A DNA stretch of 58,593 nucleotides, from contig JAAYDR010000047.1 in the NCBI GenBank assembly GCA_012729115.1, positions 1 to 58,593 on the forward strand, written 5' to 3'. This stretch comes from Clostridiales bacterium (GTDB taxonomy: Bacteria; Bacillota; Clostridia; Christensenellales; Aristaeellaceae). The notes under the pieces were generated by a model. That model saw nothing but the letters and a program-made list of their open reading frames with translations, was not told the origin of the DNA and searched no databases. The position numbers and the translations under genes were made by a program. Below are positions 25,114-32,743 of the stretch, in pieces; position 1 is the first letter of the stretch; each line of letters begins with the position of its first letter.

Positions 25114-27324
25114 ATGGGTAAGATCGTGTTTTGCAACGAGTTTCCGGCTGAGGAGACCTTCACGCTTGACAAACGAGTCCGCCTGCTGAAGCAGCGTAAG
25201 TTGAGCCAAACCCAGGAAAAGATCGACAGGGAAGGCGGGCTCGACGAGGATGACTACGGCCGTGTGGTAACACCGGATGAATTCCGTTTTGAGCCGTACT
25301 CCAACCATCCGGACGGCAGCTTCTACGGATATGAGGGCTGGTCCCACAATTATGCCAAACTGCTCAGCGTCCATCCTCTGTACTGCGATCCTCTGGACGC
25401 CTTTGTGGGACGGGGCTTTTTCTTCATGACCCGGCAAAAGGGCAGCCTGTGGAACCCGGATCATCCCTATGCCGACCTCAAGGCCGCCTTTGACGAGTAC
25501 AACATTATCTGCGGCATTGGCAGCGACGGTCATTTTACGCCGGATCTGCGCATGGGCTTTGAAATGGGCTGGGGTGGTATCCTGGAAAAATTGCGTCACT
25601 ATCAGGCCGTTAACACCACACCGGAAAACCAGCTTTTTTATCGCTGCGAAATCACGGTCGTAGAGGCAATCATCGCCTTTTTGAACCGGGTAGGCAATGA
25701 GCTGAAAGAACTGGCCGGAGTGGAGCGCAATCCTTATCTGGCGCAGAACCTGTTGGAGATGTCCCAGGTGAACCACAAGATCGCCGCCGGGAAACCGGAA
25801 ACCCTGCGCGAGTGCATCCAGTGGATGTGCTGGTTCAGTTTCTTCAGCCGCCTGTATAACCGCGGCCCTTCCGGCGGACAGCTGGATGAGCTGCTGCGCC
25901 CGTTCTATGAGCACGACATTGCCGCCGGACTGATTGATGACGAGACAGCCAAGTTCTATATCGCCTGCCTCTTCCTGAACGATACACGCTATTATCAGCT
26001 GGCCGGACCGGGGGATGATGGGGAAGATTTGGCAAGTCACATCAGCTACCTGATTCTGGAAGCGGCTGATTGGATCAACATCGCATGCAACCTGACCGTA
26101 CGCGTCCATGACCGCATGAACGAGGACTTTTTCCGTCGCGCGGTGGGCTATCTGTTCAAAAACAAGAACGGCTGGCCGCGCTTCTCAGGTGACAACAGCC
26201 TTGTGAACGGTTTCATGCGCTGCGGTTTTGACCGGTCCCTGGCCCGCAAACGCCTTGCGGCAGGATGCAGCTGGATGAGCATCCCCGGCATGGAATACAC
26301 CCTCAACGACCTGGTCAAAATCAATACGGCAAAGGTATTTGAGGTGGCTTACTTCGACATGATGGAGAAGGACGCCCAGCCCTCTACCGAAAAACTATGG
26401 GAACTCTTTGAAAAGCACCTGACCCGTGCGGTGCATGCCACGGCAGCCGGTATCAAGTTCCATCTCACCTGGCAGGATCAAAATGAGCCCGAGCTGATTT
26501 GCAACCTTCTCAGCCAGGGGCCTGTGGAAACCGGGCTGGATGTAACCAAGAGCGCCCGCTATTTCAACATGTGCATCGATGGCGCGGGCATTGCCACCGT
26601 GGCGGACAGCTTTGCCGCATGCGAGCAGCGCATTGAACGGGAGGGCAAGCTTACATGGCAGGCGCTTACCCGGCAGCTGAACCTGAATTGGAACGACATC
26701 GACGGTGAATACCTGCGCCAGATGATACTCCACAGCGAGCGGTACTGCGGGGGCAATACGCTGGGTGATCGCTGGGCGGTGCGCGTTAATGAGCTGTTCA
26801 CCCGCCTTGTACGGGAAGAGTGCAAGAATTACCCCGGCCTGAACTTCATCCCCGGCTGGTTCAGCTGGGCAAACACGCTGGAGTTTGGTACCCGTGTGCG
26901 TGCCACGCCCAACGGGAGACGCAATGGCGAGGCCATCAACCATGGTGCAAATCCCACCTCAGGGTTTCGCAAGGATGGCGCAGTAACAGCCATGGCCAAC
27001 TCCATTGCCAGTGTGCAGCCTTTTTATGGCAACTGCGCACCCGTACAGCTGGAGCTTGACCCGGGCATTGCCAACAACGAGGAAGGCATCGACAAGATGG
27101 TCAGCATGATCCGCACCATTTTGGAGACAGGCAACACACTGCTGAATATCAACATCATCGACAAGCACAAAATCCTGGAGGCGCATAAGGATCCTTCCAG
27201 GTACCCGGATCTGGTGGTGCGCGTAACGGGCTTCACAGCTTATTTCTCCATGCTGAGCCCGGAATTCCGTCAGTTGGTCGTGGATCGCATACTGGCCGTA
27301 AACGGCGAAGAGATTACAGCCTGA
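25114..27324 (+). CDS. Glycyl radical enzyme of undetermined substrate (PFL-like)
   Basis: A 736-residue glycyl radical enzyme. The radical loop is RVTGFTAYF with the radical Gly at residue 706, 31 residues from the end, as usual. The thiyl Cys is C385 in AAGCSWMSIPGMEYTLNDL. Known dehydratase and lyase classes mostly show G-C-V-E in this place, and pyruvate formate-lyase shows C-C-V-S. Here the position two after Cys is Trp and the general-base Glu is absent, so a standard glycerol/propanediol/hydroxyproline dehydratase or PFL role is unlikely. GAGGAGG is 9 nt before the ATG. The activase, a bicupin and ManA flank it, which suggests a sugar, polyol or sugar-acid substrate. The reaction is unknown. 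Confidence 0.9.
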   Translation: MGKIVFCNEFPAEETFTLDKRVRLLKQRKLSQTQEKIDREGGLDEDDYGRVVTPDEFRFEPYSNHPDGSFYGYEGWSHNYAKLLSVHPLYCDPLDAFVGRGFFFMTRQKGSLWNPDHPYADLKAAFDEYNIICGIGSDGHFTPDLRMGFEMGWGGILEKLRHYQAVNTTPENQLFYRCEITVVEAIIAFLNRVGNELKELAGVERNPYLAQNLLEMSQVNHKIAAGKPETLRECIQWMCWFSFFSRLYNRGPSGGQLDELLRPFYEHDIAAGLIDDETAKFYIACLFLNDTRYYQLAGPGDDGEDLASHISYLILEAADWINIACNLTVRVHDRMNEDFFRRAVGYLFKNKNGWPRFSGDNSLVNGFMRCGFDRSLARKRLAAGCSWMSIPGMEYTLNDLVKINTAKVFEVAYFDMMEKDAQPSTEKLWELFEKHLTRAVHATAAGIKFHLTWQDQNEPELICNLLSQGPVETGLDVTKSARYFNMCIDGAGIATVADSFAACEQRIEREGKLTWQALTRQLNLNWNDIDGEYLRQMILHSERYCGGNTLGDRWAVRVNELFTRLVREECKNYPGLNFIPGWFSWANTLEFGTRVRATPNGRRNGEAINHGANPTSGFRKDGAVTAMANSIASVQPFYGNCAPVQLELDPGIANNEEGIDKMVSMIRTILETGNTLLNINIIDKHKILEAHKDPSRYPDLVVRVTGFTAYFSMLSPEFRQLVVDRILAVNGEEITA

Positions 27325-27361
27325 ACATCCCCATGGGAAATGATACAAGGGAGGATCTGCC

Positions 27362-28126
27362 ATGAAAAAGGAAGATATCGTTGAGGTTAAGCTGGACCTT
27401 ACCCACACCAACCGCGCCAGCGAGCGCATGCTGCCCGGTCAGATACCCGGAGCCACCGTATACCACCATGTGATGATGAGCGGCGATGTGATGCAGTTCA
27501 TGGCCGACCCGGGCTTCATCCGCATCCTGTTCCTGTGCCAGGGCGAAGTGACCTTTGCCCTTGACGGCAAGGAATGGAACTACGCCGAAAAGGCCGTATT
27601 CGTGCCCCTGCCGGAGCAGACCGTAGATGTGATAGTGCAGCAGACTGCCCATATGCTGGAAGTCCGCTGGGAACTGATCGATGCGGACCGGGAGGAACTT
27701 TCCCAAAAGAAGGATCAGTTCCCCGTTACCTCGCGCTATGTGGATGCGATGCAGTACCGGGATCCCTTCAAGAGTGAGAAGACCATCAGCCGCGCTATCA
27801 TCCCCCACCGTGTGCTGCCGCGCTTTGCGATGGGCAGCGTGCAAACCTATGCGGACGATCTGATCGGCCAGCATGAACATCCCCTGTTGGACCAGTTCTT
27901 TTTCAGCCTTCCAGAAAACAGGATGACGCTTCTGATTGATGACATCCAATATCCCATGGGGCCTGATACCCTGCTGCACATCCCGCTGGGATCCAACCAC
28001 GGTGTAAGTGTGACCGGCGACGAGGTCGCGCACTATATCTGGATCGATTTCATTCCCGATCCTGAAAAGGGCAACGCCTACCTGGATGAAGTGCACAAAC
28101 CTACCGGCACCTCCCGCAGCTTTTGA
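27362..28126 (+). CDS. Bicupin protein of unknown function
   Basis: A 254-residue protein with two cupin halves and no DNA-binding domain. The first half (about residues 35-100) lacks clear metal ligands. The second shows GQHEHPLLDQFFF (cupin motif 1 with H-x-H, Gln in the usual Glu place) and GPDTLLHIPLGSNHGV (motif 2 with the last His), so it can bind a metal. Such cupins isomerise sugars, open sugar rings or act as sensors. The gene is 37 nt behind the glycyl radical enzyme and its stop is adjacent to manA, so a role in the same pathway is likely. Without an HTH it is not an AraC regulator. Confidence 0.7.
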   Translation: MKKEDIVEVKLDLTHTNRASERMLPGQIPGATVYHHVMMSGDVMQFMADPGFIRILFLCQGEVTFALDGKEWNYAEKAVFVPLPEQTVDVIVQQTAHMLEVRWELIDADREELSQKKDQFPVTSRYVDAMQYRDPFKSEKTISRAIIPHRVLPRFAMGSVQTYADDLIGQHEHPLLDQFFFSLPENRMTLLIDDIQYPMGPDTLLHIPLGSNHGVSVTGDEVAHYIWIDFIPDPEKGNAYLDEVHKPTGTSRSF

Positions 28127-28134
28127 GGCAGCAT

Positions 28135-29238
28135 ATGGCATGTTTTGAGAAGCCGGTAAAACTGGACAACCCCCGTGCCTGGCGAACCTATTTGGGCGGG
28201 TCTTTGCTCAGCGCTTTGCATGACGAAGCAGGAGAGGACGGGCATTTCCCCGAGGAATGGATCATGTCGGTGGTGGCGGCACGCAACGCCGGCCGTGAGG
28301 AAATCGTGGGAGAAGGCTTGTCCCATCTGGTGGAGACCGGAGAAACCCTGAAAGAGTGGATCCAAGCGGATGCGGAAGCCATACTGGGTGGAGAACATGT
28401 CAAACAGCACGGCTCGCAGCCAGGCGTTCTGGTCAAGCTGATTGATTCCGCCGAACGGCTTACCATTCAGGTACATCCGGATCGTCAAACGGCACGAACG
28501 CTGTTTGGCAGCCCGTATGGCAAGACCGAATGCTGGCATATCCTGGGCGGACGCGATATGAATGGAGAAGCACCCTGTGTCTATCTGGGCTTTGTTCCAG
28601 GCATCACCCGGGAGAAATGGCGTATGCTGTTTGAAGCGCAGGATATCCCGGGGATGCTGGCCTGTCTTCACCGCTTTGAGGTGAAACCCGGGGATACGGT
28701 GCTCATCGAAGGCGGCGTACCGCATGCCATTGGTGCAGGCTGTTTCCTGGCTGAAATCCAGGAGCCGACGGATTACACCATTCGCGTGGAGCGAACGACC
28801 CCCTCCGGCTTTCCGGTGGCTGATTTTATGTGTCATCAGGGGCTTGGCTTTGAGCGGATGTTCGATTGCTTTCATTATGAAGGGTTAAGCCGGGATCAGG
28901 TGCAGCAACGCTGGTTCCTCACTCCCATGCTGAAACAGGAGCAAGCCGGCGGTCAAGTGCATACCCTGGTTGGATATGAACATACGCCCATGTTTGCCAT
29001 GCGCAGCATCCAGGTGCAGGATGCGCTGGAACTTTCCTGCCCGCCGCAGTTCAGTGCATTGTATGTGCTGTCTGGTGAAGGACAACTGGTCTGTGCAGGG
29101 TCTGACCAGCCCATCCGCAAGGCGGAGCAGTACTTTCTGCCCGCCGGTGTGAAACATGTGCACCTGACCGCCGCCCCCGGCAAGCAGATGCGTATTCTGC
29201 AATGCTTTGGCCCCGAGTGCCCGGGTGTGGTTCTGTAG
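28135..29238 (+). CDS. manA: Mannose-6-phosphate isomerase, class I
   Basis: A 367-residue zinc-dependent isomerase (mannose-6-phosphate to fructose-6-phosphate). Zinc-site motifs are visible: TIQVHPD (near residue 114), GKTECWHIL and EGGVPHAIGAG. I chose ATG 28135, which has GAGG 6 nt upstream; a TTG overlapping the bicupin stop is the only earlier option. It closes the glycyl radical enzyme operon and is followed by a terminator that extends into the 3' end of the facing araC-type gene. The enzyme links the operon's product, or a mannose-type sugar, to glycolysis; alternative aldose-phosphate substrates are possible. Confidence 0.9.
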   Translation: MACFEKPVKLDNPRAWRTYLGGSLLSALHDEAGEDGHFPEEWIMSVVAARNAGREEIVGEGLSHLVETGETLKEWIQADAEAILGGEHVKQHGSQPGVLVKLIDSAERLTIQVHPDRQTARTLFGSPYGKTECWHILGGRDMNGEAPCVYLGFVPGITREKWRMLFEAQDIPGMLACLHRFEVKPGDTVLIEGGVPHAIGAGCFLAEIQEPTDYTIRVERTTPSGFPVADFMCHQGLGFERMFDCFHYEGLSRDQVQQRWFLTPMLKQEQAGGQVHTLVGYEHTPMFAMRSIQVQDALELSCPPQFSALYVLSGEGQLVCAGSDQPIRKAEQYFLPAGVKHVHLTAAPGKQMRILQCFGPECPGVVL

Positions 29239-29261
29239 ACGAATTTCCCCCAACCCGTTTA

Positions 29262-30155
29262 TTACGGCCTGTGAAGCGCGTCTTCCAGGCCGTTCTTTTG
29301 GTACTGCTTTGGGCTTACGCCCACTTTGCTCTTAAATGCCCGGCTGAAATGGGAAAGGTTGTTGTACCCAACACGACCGCAAACCTCCTCCACGGGAGTG
29401 CCATGCAAAAGCAGCTCCCGCGCCTTCATCAGCCGGCAGTTGATGAGATATTGCAGCGGTGACATGCCCGTAATCTCCCGAAAGAGCGTACACATGGAAT
29501 ATTTGTTGATATAAAACTGACGTGCGAGCTGATCCAGGCTCGTATCCTCCCAATAATTCCTGTGCATATAATTGATGATGGCATAGACGGTGCGGTAGCC
29601 GCTCTGTGTGTTGTGGTTGGCGATGCCGTGGTACGCCCGGTATAGACGGTTCACCCGAAGCAAGTATTCCGCGAAGTACAGCTTGATTTGCAGATCGTCT
29701 CCGTATCCGGCGTCCTGCTCAGAGTTGCTCAGGGCGATGATTCTGTCTAAAGAGGCTGTCAGCTCAGTAGCAGTTGATGCGTCCAGCGCCAGAATGTTTG
29801 CATCAGGGAACGGGCGGAGCATAAAGCATTCCAGCAGATCTGTGTCCTCCGTAGAAAGTCCATTGATGTATTCCGGTTTGAAGTAGAGAACATAGCGATC
29901 GTTTTCTGTGTTTGGGCTCATCAGGCTCAGCAGATGCAGATCCATGTTGTTGAACAGCAGCAGCGAATAGTGGGGAAGGATGTAGGTTTTGCTGCCTGTC
30001 TCCAGCTTCAAACCGGGGCTGAGCGTGAGCAGCACCTCAAACTCATTGTGAAGATGAAACTTGGACTTTTCGTTATTGTAGGTGCGTTTGTGCCGCACGG
30101 AATAATCCCCTGACAGGGTTTCACGGTAGGTTTGATAGGCGCTTATCCCGGGCAT
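29262..30155 (-). CDS. AraC-family transcriptional regulator
   Basis: A 297-residue regulator: N-terminal cupin-like sensor (about residues 20-110, with HLHNEFEVLLTLSPG) and a C-terminal AraC DNA-binding domain (residues 195-292). The second domain contains DTSLDQLARQFYINKYSMC (first HTH) and VEEVCGRVGYNNLSHFSRAF (second HTH, matching the family signature), ending KVGVSPKQYQ. It is transcribed with the nagB-like gene 45 nt upstream and converges on manA. It probably senses a sugar and controls nagB or the neighbouring glycyl radical enzyme operon; this is inferred from position. Confidence 0.92.
   Translation of the reverse strand: MPGISAYQTYRETLSGDYSVRHKRTYNNEKSKFHLHNEFEVLLTLSPGLKLETGSKTYILPHYSLLLFNNMDLHLLSLMSPNTENDRYVLYFKPEYINGLSTEDTDLLECFMLRPFPDANILALDASTATELTASLDRIIALSNSEQDAGYGDDLQIKLYFAEYLLRVNRLYRAYHGIANHNTQSGYRTVYAIINYMHRNYWEDTSLDQLARQFYINKYSMCTLFREITGMSPLQYLINCRLMKARELLLHGTPVEEVCGRVGYNNLSHFSRAFKSKVGVSPKQYQKNGLEDALHRP
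29264..29293 (+). terminator. Terminator of the manA operon inside the araC-type 3' end
   Basis: ACGGCCTG and CAGGCCGT make an 8 bp stem around a 14 nt loop, followed by TCTTTT. The hairpin lies within the last codons of the opposing regulator gene, whose coding region ends at 29262. Confidence 0.65.
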
Positions 30156-30200
30156 GCCATCATCTCCACCACTTGCTTTGTCGCTTGCTGGCAGACGATT

Positions 30201-30944
30201 TTACAGCTTTGAAGAGGAATCAGGATCCAGGTACAGGCGGGCGGAGGGGTGCCTGCGCAGAATGGAAGCGGGGCAGCTTTCGCTCACAGGGCCGGTAAGC
30301 ATCGCCCGTACGGCATCAGCCTTGGGCAGCGCCGGAACAGCACAGAAGATCTCACCAGCGGACAGCAGTGCCGGGATTGTAACAGTCAGCGCGTAATGCG
30401 GCACATCCTCCAGCGTTGCAAAGCACTTGTCCCGCACCTGCTGATTGCGGCACACTTCGTCCAGCTCCACCTTTTTGACCAGCAGGGGATCGTTGAAGTC
30501 CGCCACATGCGGGTCGTTAAAGGCAAGGTGTCCATTCTCGCCCACACCAAGGAAACAGACATCCAGCGGATGATCTCTTAACAGAGCGGCATAACGGGGG
30601 GCATCGTCCTCAGTGTTGCCCATCAAATAGACCTGCCCAAAGGACAGCTTCCCAAACAGATACTCATTCAGGAAGCTGGAAAACTGTTGTGGAGCATCCA
30701 GGGGCAGACCGATGTAGTTGTCCATGTGGAAGGCCGTCACCTTCGTCCAGTCCACATCCGAGGCTACCAGCCCGCTGAGCACCTCGCTTTGGGAATAGGC
30801 GGCGGCGAACATGGCAACGGCATGTCCCTTTTGCGCGATGATATTACGAAGCACTTCTGCCGCTTCCTGCGCGGCGACGGCACCCATCTGCTGCCGGTTT
30901 TCCAATGATGTAACCTGGAGTTTGTCAACGGGATATCTTTTCAT
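30201..30944 (-). CDS. nagB: Glucosamine-6-phosphate deaminase family protein
   Basis: A 247-residue NagB-type enzyme that should convert glucosamine-6-phosphate to fructose-6-phosphate and ammonia. The signature LGVGENGHLAFNDP (near residue 132) matches the NagB family, and FHMDNYIGLP corresponds to the region with the catalytic Asp. The start at 30944 has GGGAAGG upstream; a longer open frame reaching 31058 lacks one. The family also contains 6-phosphogluconolactonase-like enzymes and close paralogues acting on other sugar amines, so the substrate is likely but not certain. It heads a two-gene unit with the AraC regulator. Confidence 0.85.
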   Translation of the reverse strand: MKRYPVDKLQVTSLENRQQMGAVAAQEAAEVLRNIIAQKGHAVAMFAAAYSQSEVLSGLVASDVDWTKVTAFHMDNYIGLPLDAPQQFSSFLNEYLFGKLSFGQVYLMGNTEDDAPRYAALLRDHPLDVCFLGVGENGHLAFNDPHVADFNDPLLVKKVELDEVCRNQQVRDKCFATLEDVPHYALTVTIPALLSAGEIFCAVPALPKADAVRAMLTGPVSESCPASILRRHPSARLYLDPDSSSKL

Positions 30945-31113
30945 TTGCCTTCCCTCACACCTGATTTTTTCCAATGGAGTGTTTTCCGGCCAGGCTTTGT
31001 CCTGCATGGCATCCGGCCGGCAAGGGGGACGCCCATACAATACAATGCCATGGGACAATGGATAGGGTTGTCCCTTAACACCATGCCTTGCCTGGAAGCC
31101 GCCAGTAGAATAA

Positions 31114-31122
31114 ATTATAGCA
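31114..31122 (-). promoter_or_regulatory. Extended -10 promoter for nagB-araC
   Basis: On the minus strand TGCTATAAT gives a perfect -10 (31119-31114) with the TGn extension (31122-31120); the -35 is weak. It predicts a leader of about 160 nt before nagB. A terminator-like hairpin (31140-31158) lies just upstream. Confidence 0.55.
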
Positions 31123-31139
31123 TGAGAGCATTTGAAATA

Positions 31140-31301
31140 AAAGTCCGTCTCCGACTTTGCTATCTATCGGTTGCCAGACCGCTTCCTGTATGGCAAAGGA
31201 GGTCTCCTATTTCTAAAGGCTGCCGTCCTCACCACCTCCGCCGGTGGTTGATTAGCGCCAAAGCCAACGATACAACAAAGCCTCCGCTTAAAAACGGAGG
31301 C
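31140..31301. other. Cluster of hairpin-forming inverted repeats in an intergenic region
   Basis: Five inverted repeats occur within 162 nt: AAAGTC/GACTTT (31140-31158), TTGCCA/TGGCAA (31171-31196), GGAG/CTCC (31198-31207), ACCACC/GGTGGT (31231-31248) and GCCTCCG/CGGAGGC (31280-31301). Read on the minus strand, the first is followed by TATTT and the last by TTTGTTGT, so either could terminate transcription from the amidase gene at 31366. Most of the 421 nt gap (30945-31365) is otherwise empty of genes. A decayed IS200/IS605-type end or a structured RNA are alternatives. Confidence 0.4.
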
Positions 31302-31365
31302 ATTGCTGTGGGATGGTCTCTTGAAAGCACGCCCATGATGAATCACAAGCATCCGCTCGGGTTGC

Positions 31366-32448
31366 TCACTTTCCGCCCTCCAACGCGAAGGAAATTAGCT
31401 TCCCATAATCCCTGCGGATGGCTATGGTTGCATCCAGCTCGGTGAGGTCATAAACCACAGACCACTGGGTCATGCTGGTGGACTCTTCCGTCTCTTTCTG
31501 GCTTACCAGCTCCAGCAGGGACATGGCTTCGCTCTCAGTGAGGACATTGTCTTTAAAGCTCAATGCCGCCTTCATCACCTCATAACGGTTCTGCCCATGG
31601 CCAAACCCATTCATTGAGGGACTGAGATAGAAGTTGGATACATAGGTTTCGTTGACTACTTCCATCTCATGAACGCAATACTCAATCACAACCGCTTTGC
31701 CGCTTGCATCGGCCAGAAGAAAATGAAAGTTGGCGCTTGGCGAGGCAGCTTGCATGTCGTATGTATCAAGCAACGCGATGGCTTCCTCCACGGTCGCCGC
31801 GCGGTCCAGCAGCAGGCGCATGGCCACTGTCGTCATAATCTTGGGATTGTCCCTGTCCTGTCGTGTGGGTTCGCCATCCAGCTGAAGCACGCTCACGGTA
31901 AGTCCTTTTTCATTCATGCCGTCCATGATCAGATAGGGAAAGCTGACCGCCATTGAAAGGTCGGTCTCGCCGTCGCTCAGACTACCCAGGCCATAGCCTA
32001 CCCAGCCCGTGTCCACCAAACCGATGGATTTATAGCCATCCTTGGGAGCAGTCCGGATCAGCACGGCGGTCATATCCATCTTGTAATCAAAATTGCGCCC
32101 GCAGAGCACGCGGCCATCCTCGGCGGTGACAACAAATGCGCTGCATCCTGCCTGTGGGGCAAGTTCGGTCTGCGTCTGTCCGGAAAGCAGGTTTTCCTGA
32201 ATAAAAGCGATCATGGACGGAACATCGGCAATATTCTTCTGCAAAACCTCGTCGAGTTTGTAGTCTGCAGTGTAGTCCATCGTATAGAACCGTCCATCGT
32301 CCATGTCTTTCAGCGATGCGATGGAAGCCGCTTGTTCATCGGTTGTAAGTAACTGGGCAGGATTGGTGGCACTCTCCGCTAACATGGTAAAACACGGCAT
32401 CAGCGCAAGCAGTGCGGTCAATATCAAACAGGAACATGCCTTGATCAT
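31366..32448 (-). CDS. Secreted linear amide C-N hydrolase (choloylglycine hydrolase-like Ntn family)
   Basis: A 360-residue exported protein. The signal segment is MIKACSCLILTALLALMPC with a likely cut after LAES or nearby. The catalytic nucleophile appears as the Cys in QAGCSAFVV (near residue 101), followed by GRVLCGRNFDYKMD, the arrangement of the N-terminal-nucleophile family that includes bile salt and penicillin V hydrolases and peptidase C45. Because the Cys is not N-terminal, activation would need removal of about 100 residues, as in acyltransferase/ceramidase-like members. The start at 32448 has GGAGG 8 nt upstream. The substrate is probably an amide of a lipid or peptide; bile salts are possible in a gut bacterium. 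Confidence 0.8.
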   Translation of the reverse strand: MIKACSCLILTALLALMPCFTMLAESATNPAQLLTTDEQAASIASLKDMDDGRFYTMDYTADYKLDEVLQKNIADVPSMIAFIQENLLSGQTQTELAPQAGCSAFVVTAEDGRVLCGRNFDYKMDMTAVLIRTAPKDGYKSIGLVDTGWVGYGLGSLSDGETDLSMAVSFPYLIMDGMNEKGLTVSVLQLDGEPTRQDRDNPKIMTTVAMRLLLDRAATVEEAIALLDTYDMQAASPSANFHFLLADASGKAVVIEYCVHEMEVVNETYVSNFYLSPSMNGFGHGQNRYEVMKAALSFKDNVLTESEAMSLLELVSQKETEESTSMTQWSVVYDLTELDATIAIRRDYGKLISFALEGGK

Positions 32449-32576
32449 CGACGATACCTCCATGTCTTCATTTGTTCACCAGAATCGTTCATACAGGACA
32501 GACAACGGGCAGAGGGCGGAAATACATGGCCGGCACACATATACAGACGAAGCGGAAAAAAGTCACCTCCCAGGCA

Positions 32577-32616
32577 TTGCATATGCCGACCGCTCAAACT
32601 TCGCGGCATATGGCAA
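32577..32616 (-). other. Long inverted repeat in the amidase leader
   Basis: TTGCATATGCCG (32577-32588) pairs with CGGCATATGGCAA (32604-32616) with one bulged base and a 15 nt loop. It sits between the promoter at 32643-32671 and the amidase start, in a leader of about 190 nt. It could be an operator or an RNA element; a run of six T follows 19 nt later on the minus strand. Confidence 0.4.
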
Positions 32617-32642
32617 TTTATCCACAAAAACGTTCTTGCTAT

Positions 32643-32671
32643 ATTATAAAAAAGATAGTTAAAAAGCGCAA
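32643..32671 (-). promoter_or_regulatory. Sigma-A promoter for the secreted amidase
   Basis: On the minus strand TTGCGC (32671-32666), 17 nt, TATAAT (32648-32643). A clean vegetative promoter just behind the terminator hairpin of the DUF1015 gene. Confidence 0.7.
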
Positions 32672-32687
32672 GAAAAACTTACTGCAA

Positions 32688-32718
32688 AGCCCCTTCAAGC
32701 TTTATGCCTGAAGGGGCT
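32688..32718 (-). terminator. Hairpin after the DUF1015 gene
   Basis: AGCCCCTTCA and TGAAGGGGCT form a perfect 10 bp stem with an 11 nt loop. On the minus strand it is followed by TTGCAGTAAGTTTTTC, a weak and delayed U tract. It separates the DUF1015 operon from the amidase promoter. Confidence 0.6.
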
Positions 32719-32743
32719 CTCATTATCTGCAAGGGTGATCCAT

